Of a stretch of 27,082 nucleotides of DNA, positions 5,827-14,409 are shown one piece after another; position 1 is the first letter of the stretch, and each line of letters begins with the position of its first letter. Origin of the DNA: a virus; the IMG/VR virus record IMGVR_UViG_3300007511_000120, positions 1 to 27,082 of that record; one strand, given 5' to 3'. The translations under genes and the position numbers were made by a program. A model generated the notes under the pieces. The model had not been told where the DNA came from. It made no database searches and saw only the letters and a program-made list of their open reading frames with translations.

Positions 5827-5920
5827 GAGGTTGTCCATAGTGGAAACCTCATTAACATAACGATTCGTCTAGCGAAAGAGGGTCGTTTATTTTATTAACC
5901 TCGCTTTATAAGGAGGATTT
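5827..5920 (+). promoter_or_regulatory. structured hsp20 leader, possible RNA switch
   Basis: Two hairpins precede the ribosome binding site. GAGGTT-g-TCCA (5827-5837) pairs with TGGAAACCTC (5841-5850), giving 10 bp with one bulge. AACGATTCG (5859-5867) pairs with CGAA (5873-5876) and TCGTT (5883-5887) around a bulge AGAGGG. A second AACCTC (5897-5902) duplicates the 3' arm of hairpin 1, and its CCTC can also pair with GAGG inside the AAGGAGG ribosome binding site (5910-5916). Alternative pairings could hide or expose that site. Confidence 0.45.
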
Positions 5921-6403
5921 ATGGTACAATTTCGCGCATCGCATGTTCCCATGAATTTTGGGGATATAGAAAAGGCCCTTGGATTTTCTGTAGGGTTTGA
6001 TCAAATGTTTGACAGATTACTTGGTGATTTTCAAGTAAATGTTGCAAACAATTCCACTAACTTTCCACCATACAATATCCGAAAAGATGGAGATACTAAG
6101 TATTATATCGAAATGGCAGTTGCCGGTCTTTCGGAAGATGATTTGGAAGTTGAATTGAAGGATGGAGTTCTTTCTATTAAGTCAAAAACCCCTTCAACGG
6201 GTGTGGAAGAAGTGACTTATGTTCATCGTGGCATTGCACGAAGACAATTTGAACGATCTTTTACTTTGAGTGATGATGTTCTAGTGAAAGGTTGTGAATT
6301 AATCAATGGAATGTTAACCATAGAATTAGAAAAGGTTATTCCAGAAGAGAAGAAGGCTCGTAATATTCCAATTGGAAGACCTGAAGTGAAAAAAATCAAC
6401 TAA
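5921..6403 (+). CDS. hsp20: Hsp20-family small heat shock protein
   Basis: A 160-residue small heat shock protein, an ATP-independent holdase that keeps unfolding proteins soluble. The alpha-crystallin domain spans about residues 48-140, with the typical VAGLSEDDLEVELKDGVLSI segment and the conserved GMLTIELEK strand (130-138). A C-terminal IPI motif (149-151) fits the IxI anchor used in oligomer assembly. Viral Hsp20 is common in T4-like marine phages and is thought to assist virion assembly. The ribosome binding site AAGGAGG is strong but may be controlled by the leader. A strong terminator follows. Confidence 0.95.
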   Translation: MVQFRASHVPMNFGDIEKALGFSVGFDQMFDRLLGDFQVNVANNSTNFPPYNIRKDGDTKYYIEMAVAGLSEDDLEVELKDGVLSIKSKTPSTGVEEVTYVHRGIARRQFERSFTLSDDVLVKGCELINGMLTIELEKVIPEEKKARNIPIGRPEVKKIN

Positions 6404-6426
6404 CATTCATTTTAATATGATGATGC

Positions 6427-6464
6427 GCCCACTAGTTTTTGAAACTAGTGGGCTTTTTTGTTTT
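6427..6464 (+). terminator. strong intrinsic terminator after hsp20
   Basis: A perfect 12-bp stem, GCCCACTAGTTT (6427-6438) with AAACTAGTGGGC (6442-6453), has a 3-nt loop and is followed by TTTTTTGTTTTT. It isolates the hsp20 late unit from the genes downstream. Confidence 0.95.
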
Positions 6465-6513
6465 TAGGGAAATATGAAAAAAATAATTTATATAATTATT
6501 ATATGGAACAGTT

Positions 6514-6711
6514 ATGGAATGCTCTGAAATTAATTGTAAAAATATAGGAACTATTAACGTGGTTAACATATGGACTCTTTGTTCAAAATGTTATGATAAA
6601 TGGCTCAATCCAGGTCAAAAAGGTATTCATTTACCTCATCCTACAAATAAAATAAAGCATAAAGAAAATAATAGTGGTGAAGTATTCATGTTTGGACCAG
6701 ATGCAATGTAA
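6514..6711 (+). CDS. small zinc-ribbon-like protein
   Basis: A 65-residue protein with cysteines arranged C-x4-C (Cys3, Cys8) and C-x2-C (Cys23, Cys26), suggesting one bound zinc. The rest is basic, with a Pro/His-rich stretch (HLPHPTNKIKHK) and a short acidic end. ATG 6514 has only a weak ribosome binding site. It overlaps the next gene by 11 nt. A role in nucleic-acid or protein binding is plausible, but no family is recognised. Confidence 0.65.
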   Translation: MECSEINCKNIGTINVVNIWTLCSKCYDKWLNPGQKGIHLPHPTNKIKHKENNSGEVFMFGPDAM

Positions 6712-6859
6712 AGAGATAGGGCATAATGAATTATACAAAATGGGATTTGATGGGGCTTCAATTGCTCTATTGAGAAGATTAACTCCTGAACAATTTCAAA
6801 AATTATTTGAAATTTTACAGCAATTTCAAGATGAAAATACTAATGTCAATAAAAAATGA
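6701..6859 (+). CDS. small helical protein, unknown function
   Basis: A 52-residue protein beginning MQCKEIGHNEL. Two helices are predicted, with a LTPEQFQKLFEIL segment near the middle. ATG 6701, with TTTGGA upstream, is preferred over the GTG at 6674, which would extend the overlap with the zinc-ribbon gene. It ends in an ATGA overlap with the phosphatase gene. Not recognised. Confidence 0.55.
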   Translation: MQCKEIGHNELYKMGFDGASIALLRRLTPEQFQKLFEILQQFQDENTNVNKK

Positions 6860-7254
6860 TTAAATCTCATGTAAAGAAAGATGATATGGTAATTGCGAAA
6901 ATACAAAAGAAAAAAATAATTTATGTAGATGTAGATGGTACAATTTGCCATAATCCAGAATTATCAACTTTTGAAGATCAAGTAATAGACTATACAAAAG
7001 CAGCACCATTGGGAGATAGGATTAGATATATAAATGAATTGTATGATGAAGGACATAGAATTGTATATTGGACGGCGAGAGGGTGTAAATCAGGAATAGA
7101 CTATACAGAACTAACCAAAAATCAATTAAACGAGTGGGGCTGTAAATATCATGATGTAGAAATGGGGAATAAACCTCATTTTGATATGTATATTTGTGAT
7201 AAATCTTATAATTGTGAAAGTTATTTTCATCATAAAAAATCAAATTTACCATGA
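6856..7254 (+). CDS. HAD-superfamily phosphatase-like protein
   Basis: A 132-residue protein with HAD motifs. Motif I is DVDGT (25-29), with nucleophile Asp25 and acid Asp27. Motif II is the Thr in YWTARG (71-76). Lys106 and Asp110 in GNKPHFD lie in the motif III/IV region. It lacks room for a cap domain, so it is a minimal HAD acting on a phosphorylated small molecule or a polynucleotide end. Similar short phage HAD proteins are common but mostly uncharacterised. The ATGA start couples it to the previous gene. ATG 6886 is a possible later start. Confidence 0.85.
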   Translation: MIKSHVKKDDMVIAKIQKKKIIYVDVDGTICHNPELSTFEDQVIDYTKAAPLGDRIRYINELYDEGHRIVYWTARGCKSGIDYTELTKNQLNEWGCKYHDVEMGNKPHFDMYICDKSYNCESYFHHKKSNLP

Positions 7255-7424
7255 AAAATAAATCAAAAAAAAGTCCAGATAGTATGTTGTTTTTGGAAAT
7301 GCTCATGGAAGCAGGCCATACTCCAAAAGCAGTAGTAATAGCTAATACAAAAAAAGAAGAAGAGATATATAATATAGATGAAGAACGTGAAGAATATTTA
7401 AGAAATCTTCCATTCGGAGACTAA
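7251..7424 (+). CDS. small charged protein, unknown function
   Basis: A 57-residue protein with an ATGA start inside the end of the phosphatase gene. A Lys-rich head (MKNKSKKSPD) is followed by a Met/Leu helix and a Glu-rich C-terminal part. Not recognised. It ends at TAA 7422-7424, before an 80-nt gap that leads to the next ribosome binding site. Confidence 0.6.
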   Translation: MKNKSKKSPDSMLFLEMLMEAGHTPKAVVIANTKKEEEIYNIDEEREEYLRNLPFGD

Positions 7425-7504
7425 ATTGTGTAATAACGAATATTGCAATTGTGAGATCAGAAGAAAATCCTCGCAGATGTGAATAATAATATTGGAGAAA
7501 AATT

Positions 7505-7810
7505 ATGTTACCATTGGCTGGTATGTTGTTCAATGTGGTTGCCGGTCTTGTAGTTGACAAAGCCCAAGACTTAGCCGAAGACCATGTTGCAAAAATGATA
7601 GATGATATTCTTCCTGAAAAAGCGAAGAAACAATTGGATAAAATTATTAAGGATGATCCTACACACGTATATGACAATGCAAAAGATGCTTTGGTAGGAG
7701 CAGTAGAGGGTAAACTTCCTGTAAAAATGAAAGATGGGAAATTACTACCGATAGAGATGACCGTTACAGTTAGATTTGATCCTAATACACAAAAGTTGGA
7801 GGTAGTATAA
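7505..7810 (+). CDS. unknown protein next to the M15 peptidase
   Basis: A 101-residue protein behind ATTGGAG. The first 18 residues are hydrophobic (MLPLAGMLFNVVAGLVV), then comes an amphipathic Lys/Asp-rich helical region, then a beta-prone C-terminus. The hydrophobic head could be a membrane anchor. Its stop overlaps the M15 start as TAATG, so the two are translated together and may work together in lysis or in the virion. The function is not known to me. Confidence 0.75.
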   Translation: MLPLAGMLFNVVAGLVVDKAQDLAEDHVAKMIDDILPEKAKKQLDKIIKDDPTHVYDNAKDALVGAVEGKLPVKMKDGKLLPIEMTVTVRFDPNTQKLEVV

Positions 7811-8280
7811 TGAGATTATCAAAGAATTTTTGGTTAAATGAACTTATTAAGAGTCCAACTGCGGATAGATATGGTATTTCAAATGATCCTTCAATGGAAC
7901 ATCTAGTAAATCTTACTGTATTAACACATAAGATTTTACAACCTGTACGAGAACAATTTGGTGTTATAACAGTTAATTCAGGATATAGATCTCCCGCATT
8001 AAATTCTAAAGTGGGCGGATCTAGTAAATCACAACATTGTCATGGAGAGGCGGCAGATTTTGAGCAAATGGGAACTCCAAATGCAGAAGTCGCAAAGTGG
8101 ATATCTAAAAATTTGGAGTTTGATCAATTAATTTTGGAATTTTATAACCCGAAGCAAGGAGCAAACTCAGGATGGGTCCATTGTTCTCACAAAAAAGATG
8201 GTTCAAATCGTGGAAAAATATTGACGGCAATGAGAATAAACAAAAAGACTGTTTACAAGCCGGGATTAATTTTACGATAG
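7810..8280 (+). CDS. M15-family zinc peptidase, candidate endolysin
   Basis: A 156-residue peptidase of the M15A type (D-Ala-D-Ala carboxypeptidase or L-Ala-D-Glu endopeptidase), which cuts peptidoglycan stem peptides. The key pattern is SGYRSPALN (57-65), then S-x-H-x-x-G-x-A-x-D (74-83) giving zinc ligands His76 and Asp83, Glu110 near the active site, and GWVH with third ligand His124. There is no signal peptide, so export would need a holin or the protein acts from the virion. The length fits the family. It overlaps the upstream gene by one base and precedes a promoter gap. Confidence 0.93.
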   Translation: MRLSKNFWLNELIKSPTADRYGISNDPSMEHLVNLTVLTHKILQPVREQFGVITVNSGYRSPALNSKVGGSSKSQHCHGEAADFEQMGTPNAEVAKWISKNLEFDQLILEFYNPKQGANSGWVHCSHKKDGSNRGKILTAMRINKKTVYKPGLILR

Positions 8281-8349
8281 CATTATTGGTTAAAATATAT
8301 TTACAAGTCCTATTTCTAATAGGAGCCTTCCGTTCGCGAAGGTCATGGG

Positions 8350-8378
8350 TTGACAAACATATAAAGTTGTGTTATAAT
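8350..8378 (+). promoter_or_regulatory. sigma70-type promoter P7 for the DNA polymerase gene
   Basis: TTGACA 8350-8355 and TATAAT 8373-8378 are spaced 17 nt apart. The predicted start near 8385 gives a 53-nt AU-rich leader before ATG 8439. The stretch 8281-8349 before it holds no gene, only a weak 5-bp hairpin (CCTTC/GAAGG). Confidence 0.85.
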
Positions 8379-8438
8379 AGATTAGATGAGTTAGAAAGTA
8401 ATTACGATTATTCAACCCGAAAACAATGGTATAAATAA

Positions 8439-10919
8439 ATGCCAGATCAAAAGTTCTACACAAATGTTGTTTGTCTAGGTGATTTCATATTTGAAAGGGG
8501 TGTAAAGAATGGTCGCCCCTTTAATGCTAAACATGAATTCCTTCCTACATTATACGTTCCTACCAAAAATAAAACAGAATGGCGCACTTTAAATGGTAAT
8601 CCTGTTGCTCCTGTAACATGGGGATCTATTAAAGAAACCCGTGAATCTTTTAAAAAATATGAAAATGTTCAAAATATGGAAATTTATGGCCATACAAATT
8701 TTTCCTATTCTTTCTTATCAGAAGAATATCCAGAAGAACATATAGGCTATAACCTTGAACATATCAGTAAAATGTATATTGATATTGAGGTAGGATCTGA
8801 GAGTGGATTTCCAGATCCACAACTTGCTTCTGAAGAAATTACTGCAATTACTATTAAAATGAATGATAATATTGAAGTTTGGGGTTGTGGAGATTTTATT
8901 CATGGAGATGAAGTTCAATATAATCATTGTAAAAATGAAAAAGAATTATTAGAACAATTTGTGTTATTTTGGCAACAAAATTGTCCTCATGTAATTACTG
9001 GTTGGAATATTAAAATTTTTGATATTCCATATTTATGTAATCGTATTCGTCAAATATTGAGTGATGCCTGGGTCAAGAAACTTTCTCCTTGGGGATTTGT
9101 AAAATCTCAAACTATTTTTGGTATGGGCGGTAAGGAACTACAAGCATACGAGATTTATGGTGTATCTGAAATTGACTATTTAGAAGCATATAAAAAGTTC
9201 ACTTATATAAATCAAGAATCATATAGATTGGATCATGTTGCTTATGTAGAATTGGGAGAAAAGAAATTAGATTATTCTGAGGTGGCCACTCTTCATGAAT
9301 TATATAGAACTGATTATCAGAAATTCATAGAATACAATATTCAAGATGTGTTATTGGTAGATCGGCTTGAACAGAAGATGAAACTATTGGATATGATCAT
9401 GTCACTTGCATACTTATCCAAGTGTAATTTTTCTGATGTATTTGCTCAGACAAGAATGTGGGATTGTATTATTTTTAATCATCTTTTGAGAGAGAAAGTT
9501 GTAATTCCACAAAAGAAAAAAGAACAAAAGGGAGATGCTTATGAAGGTGCTTATGTAAAAGTTCCTCAAACTGGAAGGCATGAATGGATTGTGAGTTTTG
9601 ATTTGAATAGCTTGTATCCTCATTTAATTATGCAATATAATATTTCACCAGATACTATTCTTGGTAAGTGGCAAGATGAGATAGGGGTTGCGGGATTATT
9701 GAATAAAGAATATGATACTTCTCTTTGGAAAGAAAAAGATATAACGGTTACTCCAAATGGATCAGTATATCGTAGAGATTTTCAAGGATTTCTTCCAAAA
9801 CTGATGGAGAAGATGTATACTGATAGAGTCAAGTACAAGAAGATGATGTTGGCTGAACAGAAAAAGGGGAAGAACGCGGATTCTAATAAATTGGCTCAAT
9901 ATTTTAATATGCAATTCAATCTCAAGATTGCTCTTAATTCTGCATATGGTGCAATGGGAAATCAATGGTTTCGGTTTTATGATGAACGAAACGCAGAAGC
10001 AGTTTCTGTTGCTGGACAGTTATCTATTCAATGGGCCGAGAAAACAGTAAATGAATATCTTAATAAAACACTAGATACAGAAAATGTTGATTATATTGTT
10101 GCTTCCGATACTGACTCTTTATATGTTCGTCTTGATGATCTTGTTTCTAGAGTTGGTCTTACCGATAAAGAAAAGATCGTTAACTTCTTGGACAAATCCT
10201 GTGGAAGAATAGAAAATGTAATTGCAAAATGTTATGAAGAATTGGCAAAGTATGTAAATGCATATCAACAAAAAATGGTGATGAAGAGAGAAGTAATTGC
10301 TGATGTTGGTATTTGGACTGCAAAGAAACATTATATTTTAAATGTTCATGATTCTGAGGGTGTTCGATTTGAAGAACCTAAACTCAAGATTATGGGTATT
10401 GAAGCTATCAAGAGTTCTACACCAGAACCATGTAGAAAATCTCTAAAAGAGGTTTTTAATATTATTGTATCGGGTACTGAAGATGAGGTTATTGACTATA
10501 TTGAAACTTTCAAAGAGAAATTTTATAGTTTAAGAATGGAAGATGTAGCATTTCCAAGATCAGTCAAGGGGTTGAATAAGTATAAAGATTCATCCACGAT
10601 TTATCGGAAGTCAACTCCGATTCATGTAAAAGGATCTTTGATTTATAATCATATGTTATCAAACAAAAAACTATCTAAGAAATATCCAAGAATTCAAGAA
10701 GGCGAAAAGATCAAGTATGCATATTTGAAAGATCCAAATCCAGCAGGAGATAGAGTCATTTCGATATTGAATACTCTTCCTGATGAATTTGAATTGGAGA
10801 AATATATAGATTATGATACTCAATTTTCAAAGTCTTTTATTGAGCCTTTAAAAGGCGTATTAGATGTAATTGGGTGGGAAACAGAAAGAAAGTCTAGTTT
10901 GGAATCATTTTTTTCATAG
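8439..10919 (+). CDS. 43: family B DNA polymerase, gp43-like
   Basis: An 826-residue replicative polymerase with 3'-5' proofreading. Exonuclease motifs are YIDIE (Asp115, Glu117), GWNIKIFD (Asp195) and YNIQD (299-303). Polymerase motif A is DLNSLYP (388-394), B is KIALNSAYG (Lys496, Asn500, Tyr503-Gly504) and C is SDTDS (Asp557, Asp559). The length is close to that of marine T4-like gp43 and somewhat below T4's 898 residues. No stop, frameshift or intein is seen. The start context (GGTATAAATAAATG) has no Shine-Dalgarno sequence, and the N-terminal KFYTNV pattern agrees with related polymerases. Translation may be controlled by RegA or gp43 itself, as in T4. Confidence 0.98.
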   Translation: MPDQKFYTNVVCLGDFIFERGVKNGRPFNAKHEFLPTLYVPTKNKTEWRTLNGNPVAPVTWGSIKETRESFKKYENVQNMEIYGHTNFSYSFLSEEYPEEHIGYNLEHISKMYIDIEVGSESGFPDPQLASEEITAITIKMNDNIEVWGCGDFIHGDEVQYNHCKNEKELLEQFVLFWQQNCPHVITGWNIKIFDIPYLCNRIRQILSDAWVKKLSPWGFVKSQTIFGMGGKELQAYEIYGVSEIDYLEAYKKFTYINQESYRLDHVAYVELGEKKLDYSEVATLHELYRTDYQKFIEYNIQDVLLVDRLEQKMKLLDMIMSLAYLSKCNFSDVFAQTRMWDCIIFNHLLREKVVIPQKKKEQKGDAYEGAYVKVPQTGRHEWIVSFDLNSLYPHLIMQYNISPDTILGKWQDEIGVAGLLNKEYDTSLWKEKDITVTPNGSVYRRDFQGFLPKLMEKMYTDRVKYKKMMLAEQKKGKNADSNKLAQYFNMQFNLKIALNSAYGAMGNQWFRFYDERNAEAVSVAGQLSIQWAEKTVNEYLNKTLDTENVDYIVASDTDSLYVRLDDLVSRVGLTDKEKIVNFLDKSCGRIENVIAKCYEELAKYVNAYQQKMVMKREVIADVGIWTAKKHYILNVHDSEGVRFEEPKLKIMGIEAIKSSTPEPCRKSLKEVFNIIVSGTEDEVIDYIETFKEKFYSLRMEDVAFPRSVKGLNKYKDSSTIYRKSTPIHVKGSLIYNHMLSNKKLSKKYPRIQEGEKIKYAYLKDPNPAGDRVISILNTLPDEFELEKYIDYDTQFSKSFIEPLKGVLDVIGWETERKSSLESFFS

Positions 10920-10927
10920 GGGGAATT

Positions 10928-11137
10928 ATGAATATTTGGGTGGAGTATTGGGAAAAGCCGCCAAATAAAACATTAAATAATCATGCACAGATGAGAGAAA
11001 ATGCTAAATGGGTTAATCCTGATCCTAAAGATATACGAAAAAGATTTTGTCAAAGTAGAAAAGAAGCCTCGTCATTTGCACAGAGTATGCAAAATCAGGG
11101 GTATTTTGTATTAATTAAAACAGATGGAGTTGTATAA
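10928..11137 (+). CDS. small protein after the polymerase, unknown function
   Basis: A 69-residue basic protein behind AGGGGGAA, starting MNIWVEYWEKPPNK. It is rich in Asn, Lys and Trp, with a helical middle and a beta-prone C-terminus. Its stop overlaps the next gene as TAATG. It lies in the polymerase-uvsX transcription unit. Not recognised. Confidence 0.75.
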   Translation: MNIWVEYWEKPPNKTLNNHAQMRENAKWVNPDPKDIRKRFCQSRKEASSFAQSMQNQGYFVLIKTDGVV

Positions 11138-11313
11138 TGTATGGTATAGGAGATATTGACTTCGGAGGTTGGACCGATAAAGACCTTGTAAATTTAAAAC
11201 GGGAATTAAAATTTACAAGGGAAGAGGATATTGAATATTCCGATAGAGTACAAATAAATTATAGAATAGCGCAAATAAACGCAGAATTAATGAAAAGGAA
11301 TATACATGAGTGA
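11137..11313 (+). CDS. small protein upstream of uvsX, unknown function
   Basis: A 58-residue protein ([17 protein letters not shown]...) whose ATG overlaps the previous stop. An acidic Gly-rich head is followed by a charged helix of about 40 residues. It overlaps the uvsX start by 8 nt, so it is probably translated together with the recombinase gene. Not recognised. Confidence 0.65.
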   Translation: MYGIGDIDFGGWTDKDLVNLKRELKFTREEDIEYSDRVQINYRIAQINAELMKRNIHE

Positions 11314-12346
11314 TTATTTTGATGGTTTGTTAAAAGCAACTGGTAATGAATTTGGTTCAAAGGTTTCGGATGGAGTTGAAGCAGGAGATGTTTCAAGTTA
11401 TGTAGATTCAGGAAGTTATATTTTAAATGCATTAATATCAGGAGATATTTATGGTGGAATTCCTTCTAACAAGATTACAGCATTGGCAGGAGAAACTGCA
11501 ACTGGTAAAACTTTCTTTGCATTGGGTATGGTTAAACAGTTTCTTACAGATAATCCTAGCGGTGGTGTTCTTTACTTTGAGTCTGAATCTGCTCTCACTA
11601 AAGACATAATTGAAAGTAGAGGAATTGATTCCAATCGGATGATAATTCTTCCTGTTACTACAATTCAAGAATTTACTCATCAGGCAGTTAAAGTAGTAGA
11701 AAATCATACTGAAGAAAGACCATTAATGATGTGTCTAGATTCTCTTGGAATGTTATCAACAACAAAAGAAGTCGGTGATATTTCAGAAGGTAAAGAGACT
11801 AAAGATATGACAAGAGCACAACTCGTTAAAGGTTGTTTTCGTGTTTTAACTTTAAAGTTGAGTAAAGCAAAAATTCCATTATTGGTTACAAATCATACTT
11901 ACAAACAAGTTGGTACAATGTTTCCAACTGATGTAATGGGCGGCGGAAGTGGAATACAGTATGCAGCATCTACAATTATTTTCCTTTCCAAGAGAAAAGA
12001 AAAAGAAGGTACTGATGTTGTTGGAAATGTAATACATTGTAAAAATTACAAATCCAGATTAACCAAAGAGAACAAAATGGTAGATGTTCTTTTAAGATAT
12101 GATCAGGGTTTGAACAGGTATTACGGGCTTCTTGAACTAGCAGAAGACGCCGGTATCTTTACTAAAGTATCTACAAGATACGAAATGCCTGGTGGTGCCA
12201 AAGTTTTCGGAAAAACTATTTTGAGTGAGCCTGAAAAATATTTCACTAAAGAAATACTTGATAAATTAAATGTTCATGCAAAAAAAGTTTTTATGTATGG
12301 TGAACATGATGTAGAAAGTGAGGTTAATGATGAGCAACAAAGTTGA
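11306..12346 (+). CDS. uvsX: UvsX-like RecA-family recombinase
   Basis: A 346-residue strand-exchange protein of the UvsX branch of RecA/RAD51. Walker A is GETATGKT (62-69), a catalytic-type Glu lies in YFESESA (90-96), and Walker B is LMMCLDSLG ending around Asp145. A glycine-rich segment MGGGSG near residue 212 fits DNA-binding loop L2. UvsX drives recombination-dependent replication and repair, loaded by UvsY in T4. It sits between the polymerase and helicase genes, as in T4. Confidence 0.96.
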   Translation: MSDYFDGLLKATGNEFGSKVSDGVEAGDVSSYVDSGSYILNALISGDIYGGIPSNKITALAGETATGKTFFALGMVKQFLTDNPSGGVLYFESESALTKDIIESRGIDSNRMIILPVTTIQEFTHQAVKVVENHTEERPLMMCLDSLGMLSTTKEVGDISEGKETKDMTRAQLVKGCFRVLTLKLSKAKIPLLVTNHTYKQVGTMFPTDVMGGGSGIQYAASTIIFLSKRKEKEGTDVVGNVIHCKNYKSRLTKENKMVDVLLRYDQGLNRYYGLLELAEDAGIFTKVSTRYEMPGGAKVFGKTILSEPEKYFTKEILDKLNVHAKKVFMYGEHDVESEVNDEQQS

Positions 12347-12677
12347 AAATGCTTTTTGGGATACCGATGAAGCACAATATAAAATTATTGATAATCCAAA
12401 TAATCCTGAAGATAAATCTTTATGTATACTTGTTCAAGATGCATCTCCGTTTGATGGTGCGGTAATCAAGTATACAAAATTTAAATTAGAAGAACAAGAT
12501 CTAGGAGTAGAAACTATAAGATGTTCGTATGAATATGACATAGAAGTTCCACCTCATGATTTAGGTTATGAAATATCAGATAAGGATGGTGAAGAATTTG
12601 AAAGAAGATTAGGCATATGGGTATTAGAAATACTACAAACACAAATGAATAGGAAGATGAATGCAACAAAGGATTGA
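12330..12677 (+). CDS. unknown protein in the T4 gene 40 position
   Basis: A 115-residue acidic protein between uvsX and gene 41, the slot held by gene 40 in T4. ATG 12330 (MSNKVENAF) with GAGG at 12320-12323 is the best start; an ATG lies 3 nt earlier. The protein has alternating strands and a C-terminal helix ([18 protein letters not shown]). I see no convincing similarity to T4 gp40. It overlaps both neighbours, so it is part of the replication operon. Confidence 0.8.
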   Translation: MSNKVENAFWDTDEAQYKIIDNPNNPEDKSLCILVQDASPFDGAVIKYTKFKLEEQDLGVETIRCSYEYDIEVPPHDLGYEISDKDGEEFERRLGIWVLEILQTQMNRKMNATKD

Positions 12678-14079
12678 ATCTTTAATACTTAGAAATTTAA
12701 TACATAATGAAGAGTATTCCAGAAAAGTATTACCGTTTTTAAAAGACGAATATTTTATGGAAAATACAGATAAGTTGTTATATAAACAAGTTGACAATTT
12801 TATCAATAAGTATAATAATTTACCAACAAAAGAAGCTCTAGTTATAGAATTAGATGATACAGAACTCAAGGATGAAGAATTTGAAAATGTAACTGGACTC
12901 ATCAATCAATTAGAATTAGAAAAAAATGAGCAGTCGGATATTCAATGGTTATTGGAAACAACAGAAAAATTCTGTCAAGATAAAGCAATCTACAACGCAG
13001 TCGTTCAATCTATCGGAATCTTGGATGAACCCGAAAAATCTAAGTCTAACAAGGGTGCTATTCCTGAGCTTCTTACCAATGCTCTTTCTGTTAGTTTTGA
13101 TCCTCATGTTGGGCATGATTACCTTCTGGATTCTGATGATCGTTATGATTTCTATCACAGAGTTGAAAAGAAAATTCCTTTCGATTTGGAATTTTTCAAC
13201 AAAGTAACTCAAGGTGGATTATCTTCCAAAACATTGAATGTTGCTCTTGCTGGTACTGGTGTAGGAAAATCTTTGTTTATGTGTCATGTGGCCTCTAGTG
13301 CATTATCTCAAGGAAATAGTGTTTTGTACATTACATTGGAAATGGCAGAAGAAAGAATCGCAGAACGTATTGATGCAAATTTATTAAATATTAAATTGGA
13401 TGATTTAAAGAGTTTACCAAAGTCGATGTATGATAAGAAAATAGAGGATTTGAAGAATAAAGTTTCTGGTAGATTAATTGTAAAAGAATATCCAACGGCA
13501 GCAGCAAGTACAAATCATTTTAGAGCATTGTTGAATGAATTAAATCTTAAAAGGAATTTCAAACCAGATATTATATTCATTGATTATATTAATATTTGTG
13601 CATCATCCAGGATTAGACCTGGTCAATATGTAAATTCTTATAGTTATATTAAGTCTATAGCAGAAGAACTGCGTGGATTAGCAGTAGAATTTGGTGTTCC
13701 AATTATGTCAGCAACACAAACAAACAGACAAGGATTTCAGAATACAGATGTGGGATTGGAAGATACTAGTGAATCTTTTGGGCTCCCTGCAACAGCAGAC
13801 TTTATGTTTGCACTTATATCCAATGAAAAATTGGAAGAAGCAGGTCAAATGTTAATTAAACAATTAAAGAATCGGTATAGTGATCCTACTACAAATAAGA
13901 AATTTTTAGTTGGGATTGATAGAGCAAAAATGAAATTATCTGATTTGGGAGATCAATCACAGTCTGGATTGGTAGATACTGGTAAAGAAGAAGACGATGA
14001 CGATACTCCTGCATTTGATAAGGCAACTAAAGGTCGAATGAAGAATAAAAAAGACTTTGGGGAGTTTAAATTTGAGTGA
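12661..14079 (+). CDS. 41: replicative DNA helicase, gp41/DnaB-like
   Basis: A 472-residue hexameric helicase that unwinds the fork 5' to 3' and works with the primase. An N-terminal helical domain (about 1-110) is followed by a RecA-type core with Walker A AGTGVGKS (197-204), a TLEMAEERIAER segment (225-236) typical of DnaB motif 1a, Walker B IIFIDYINI (Asp308), and a SATQTNRQ motif near 350. The acidic, Lys-rich tail after about residue 445 resembles the gp41 C-terminus used for partner contacts. It overlaps the preceding gene by 17 nt. Confidence 0.96.
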   Translation: MQQRIESLILRNLIHNEEYSRKVLPFLKDEYFMENTDKLLYKQVDNFINKYNNLPTKEALVIELDDTELKDEEFENVTGLINQLELEKNEQSDIQWLLETTEKFCQDKAIYNAVVQSIGILDEPEKSKSNKGAIPELLTNALSVSFDPHVGHDYLLDSDDRYDFYHRVEKKIPFDLEFFNKVTQGGLSSKTLNVALAGTGVGKSLFMCHVASSALSQGNSVLYITLEMAEERIAERIDANLLNIKLDDLKSLPKSMYDKKIEDLKNKVSGRLIVKEYPTAAASTNHFRALLNELNLKRNFKPDIIFIDYINICASSRIRPGQYVNSYSYIKSIAEELRGLAVEFGVPIMSATQTNRQGFQNTDVGLEDTSESFGLPATADFMFALISNEKLEEAGQMLIKQLKNRYSDPTTNKKFLVGIDRAKMKLSDLGDQSQSGLVDTGKEEDDDDTPAFDKATKGRMKNKKDFGEFKFE

Positions 14080-14401
14080 TGATAAAGTTGTTAATTTAGC
14101 AGAATATAGGAAAGAAAGAAATAAAGGTACACCGATTTCCCCCCTAAAGGCGTTCAAGCCTGATCATTATTACATTTATCCTGAAATGGGAATAATGATC
14201 CATGTCCTTTTCCTTACGGATAAGAGTATAAAACATTCTGGACAAGCAATATATGTTATGGAAGACCAATTCGGTAATTTCTTTGCTGATTTAGTCGAAG
14301 AAGAATCCTGTATTGGTTGGCATGAACTAGAAAAAGAGGTTTTTCTTCATGCAGCAGATAAAAATAGAGAACCAGATCCACCAGAACCACTAGTAGGATA
14401 G
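14072..14401 (+). CDS. unknown protein after the helicase (TTG start)
   Basis: A 109-residue protein whose first sensible start is TTG 14072, with GGGGAG at 14059-14064 spaced 7 nt away inside the helicase gene. No ATG lies near the N-terminus, so TTG initiation is likely. The start reads MSDDKVVNLAEYRKER, a NLAEYR-type opening common in small phage and bacterial proteins, followed by a beta-rich domain (about 30-85) and an acidic, proline-rich tail. It closes the replication operon; the late promoter follows. Confidence 0.75.
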   Translation: MSDDKVVNLAEYRKERNKGTPISPLKAFKPDHYYIYPEMGIMIHVLFLTDKSIKHSGQAIYVMEDQFGNFFADLVEEESCIGWHELEKEVFLHAADKNREPDPPEPLVG

Positions 14402-14409
14402 TTTAGAAT

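Noticed and set aside
7427-7480. Short Cys-rich ORF from TTG 7427
   Set aside because: It has only 18 codons, a TTG start and no ribosome binding site, so it is not supportable as a gene.
8430-8437. TATAAATA immediately before the polymerase ATG
   Set aside because: It matches the late promoter consensus, but its transcript would start inside the polymerase gene. A proper sigma70 promoter lies upstream, so it is probably chance.
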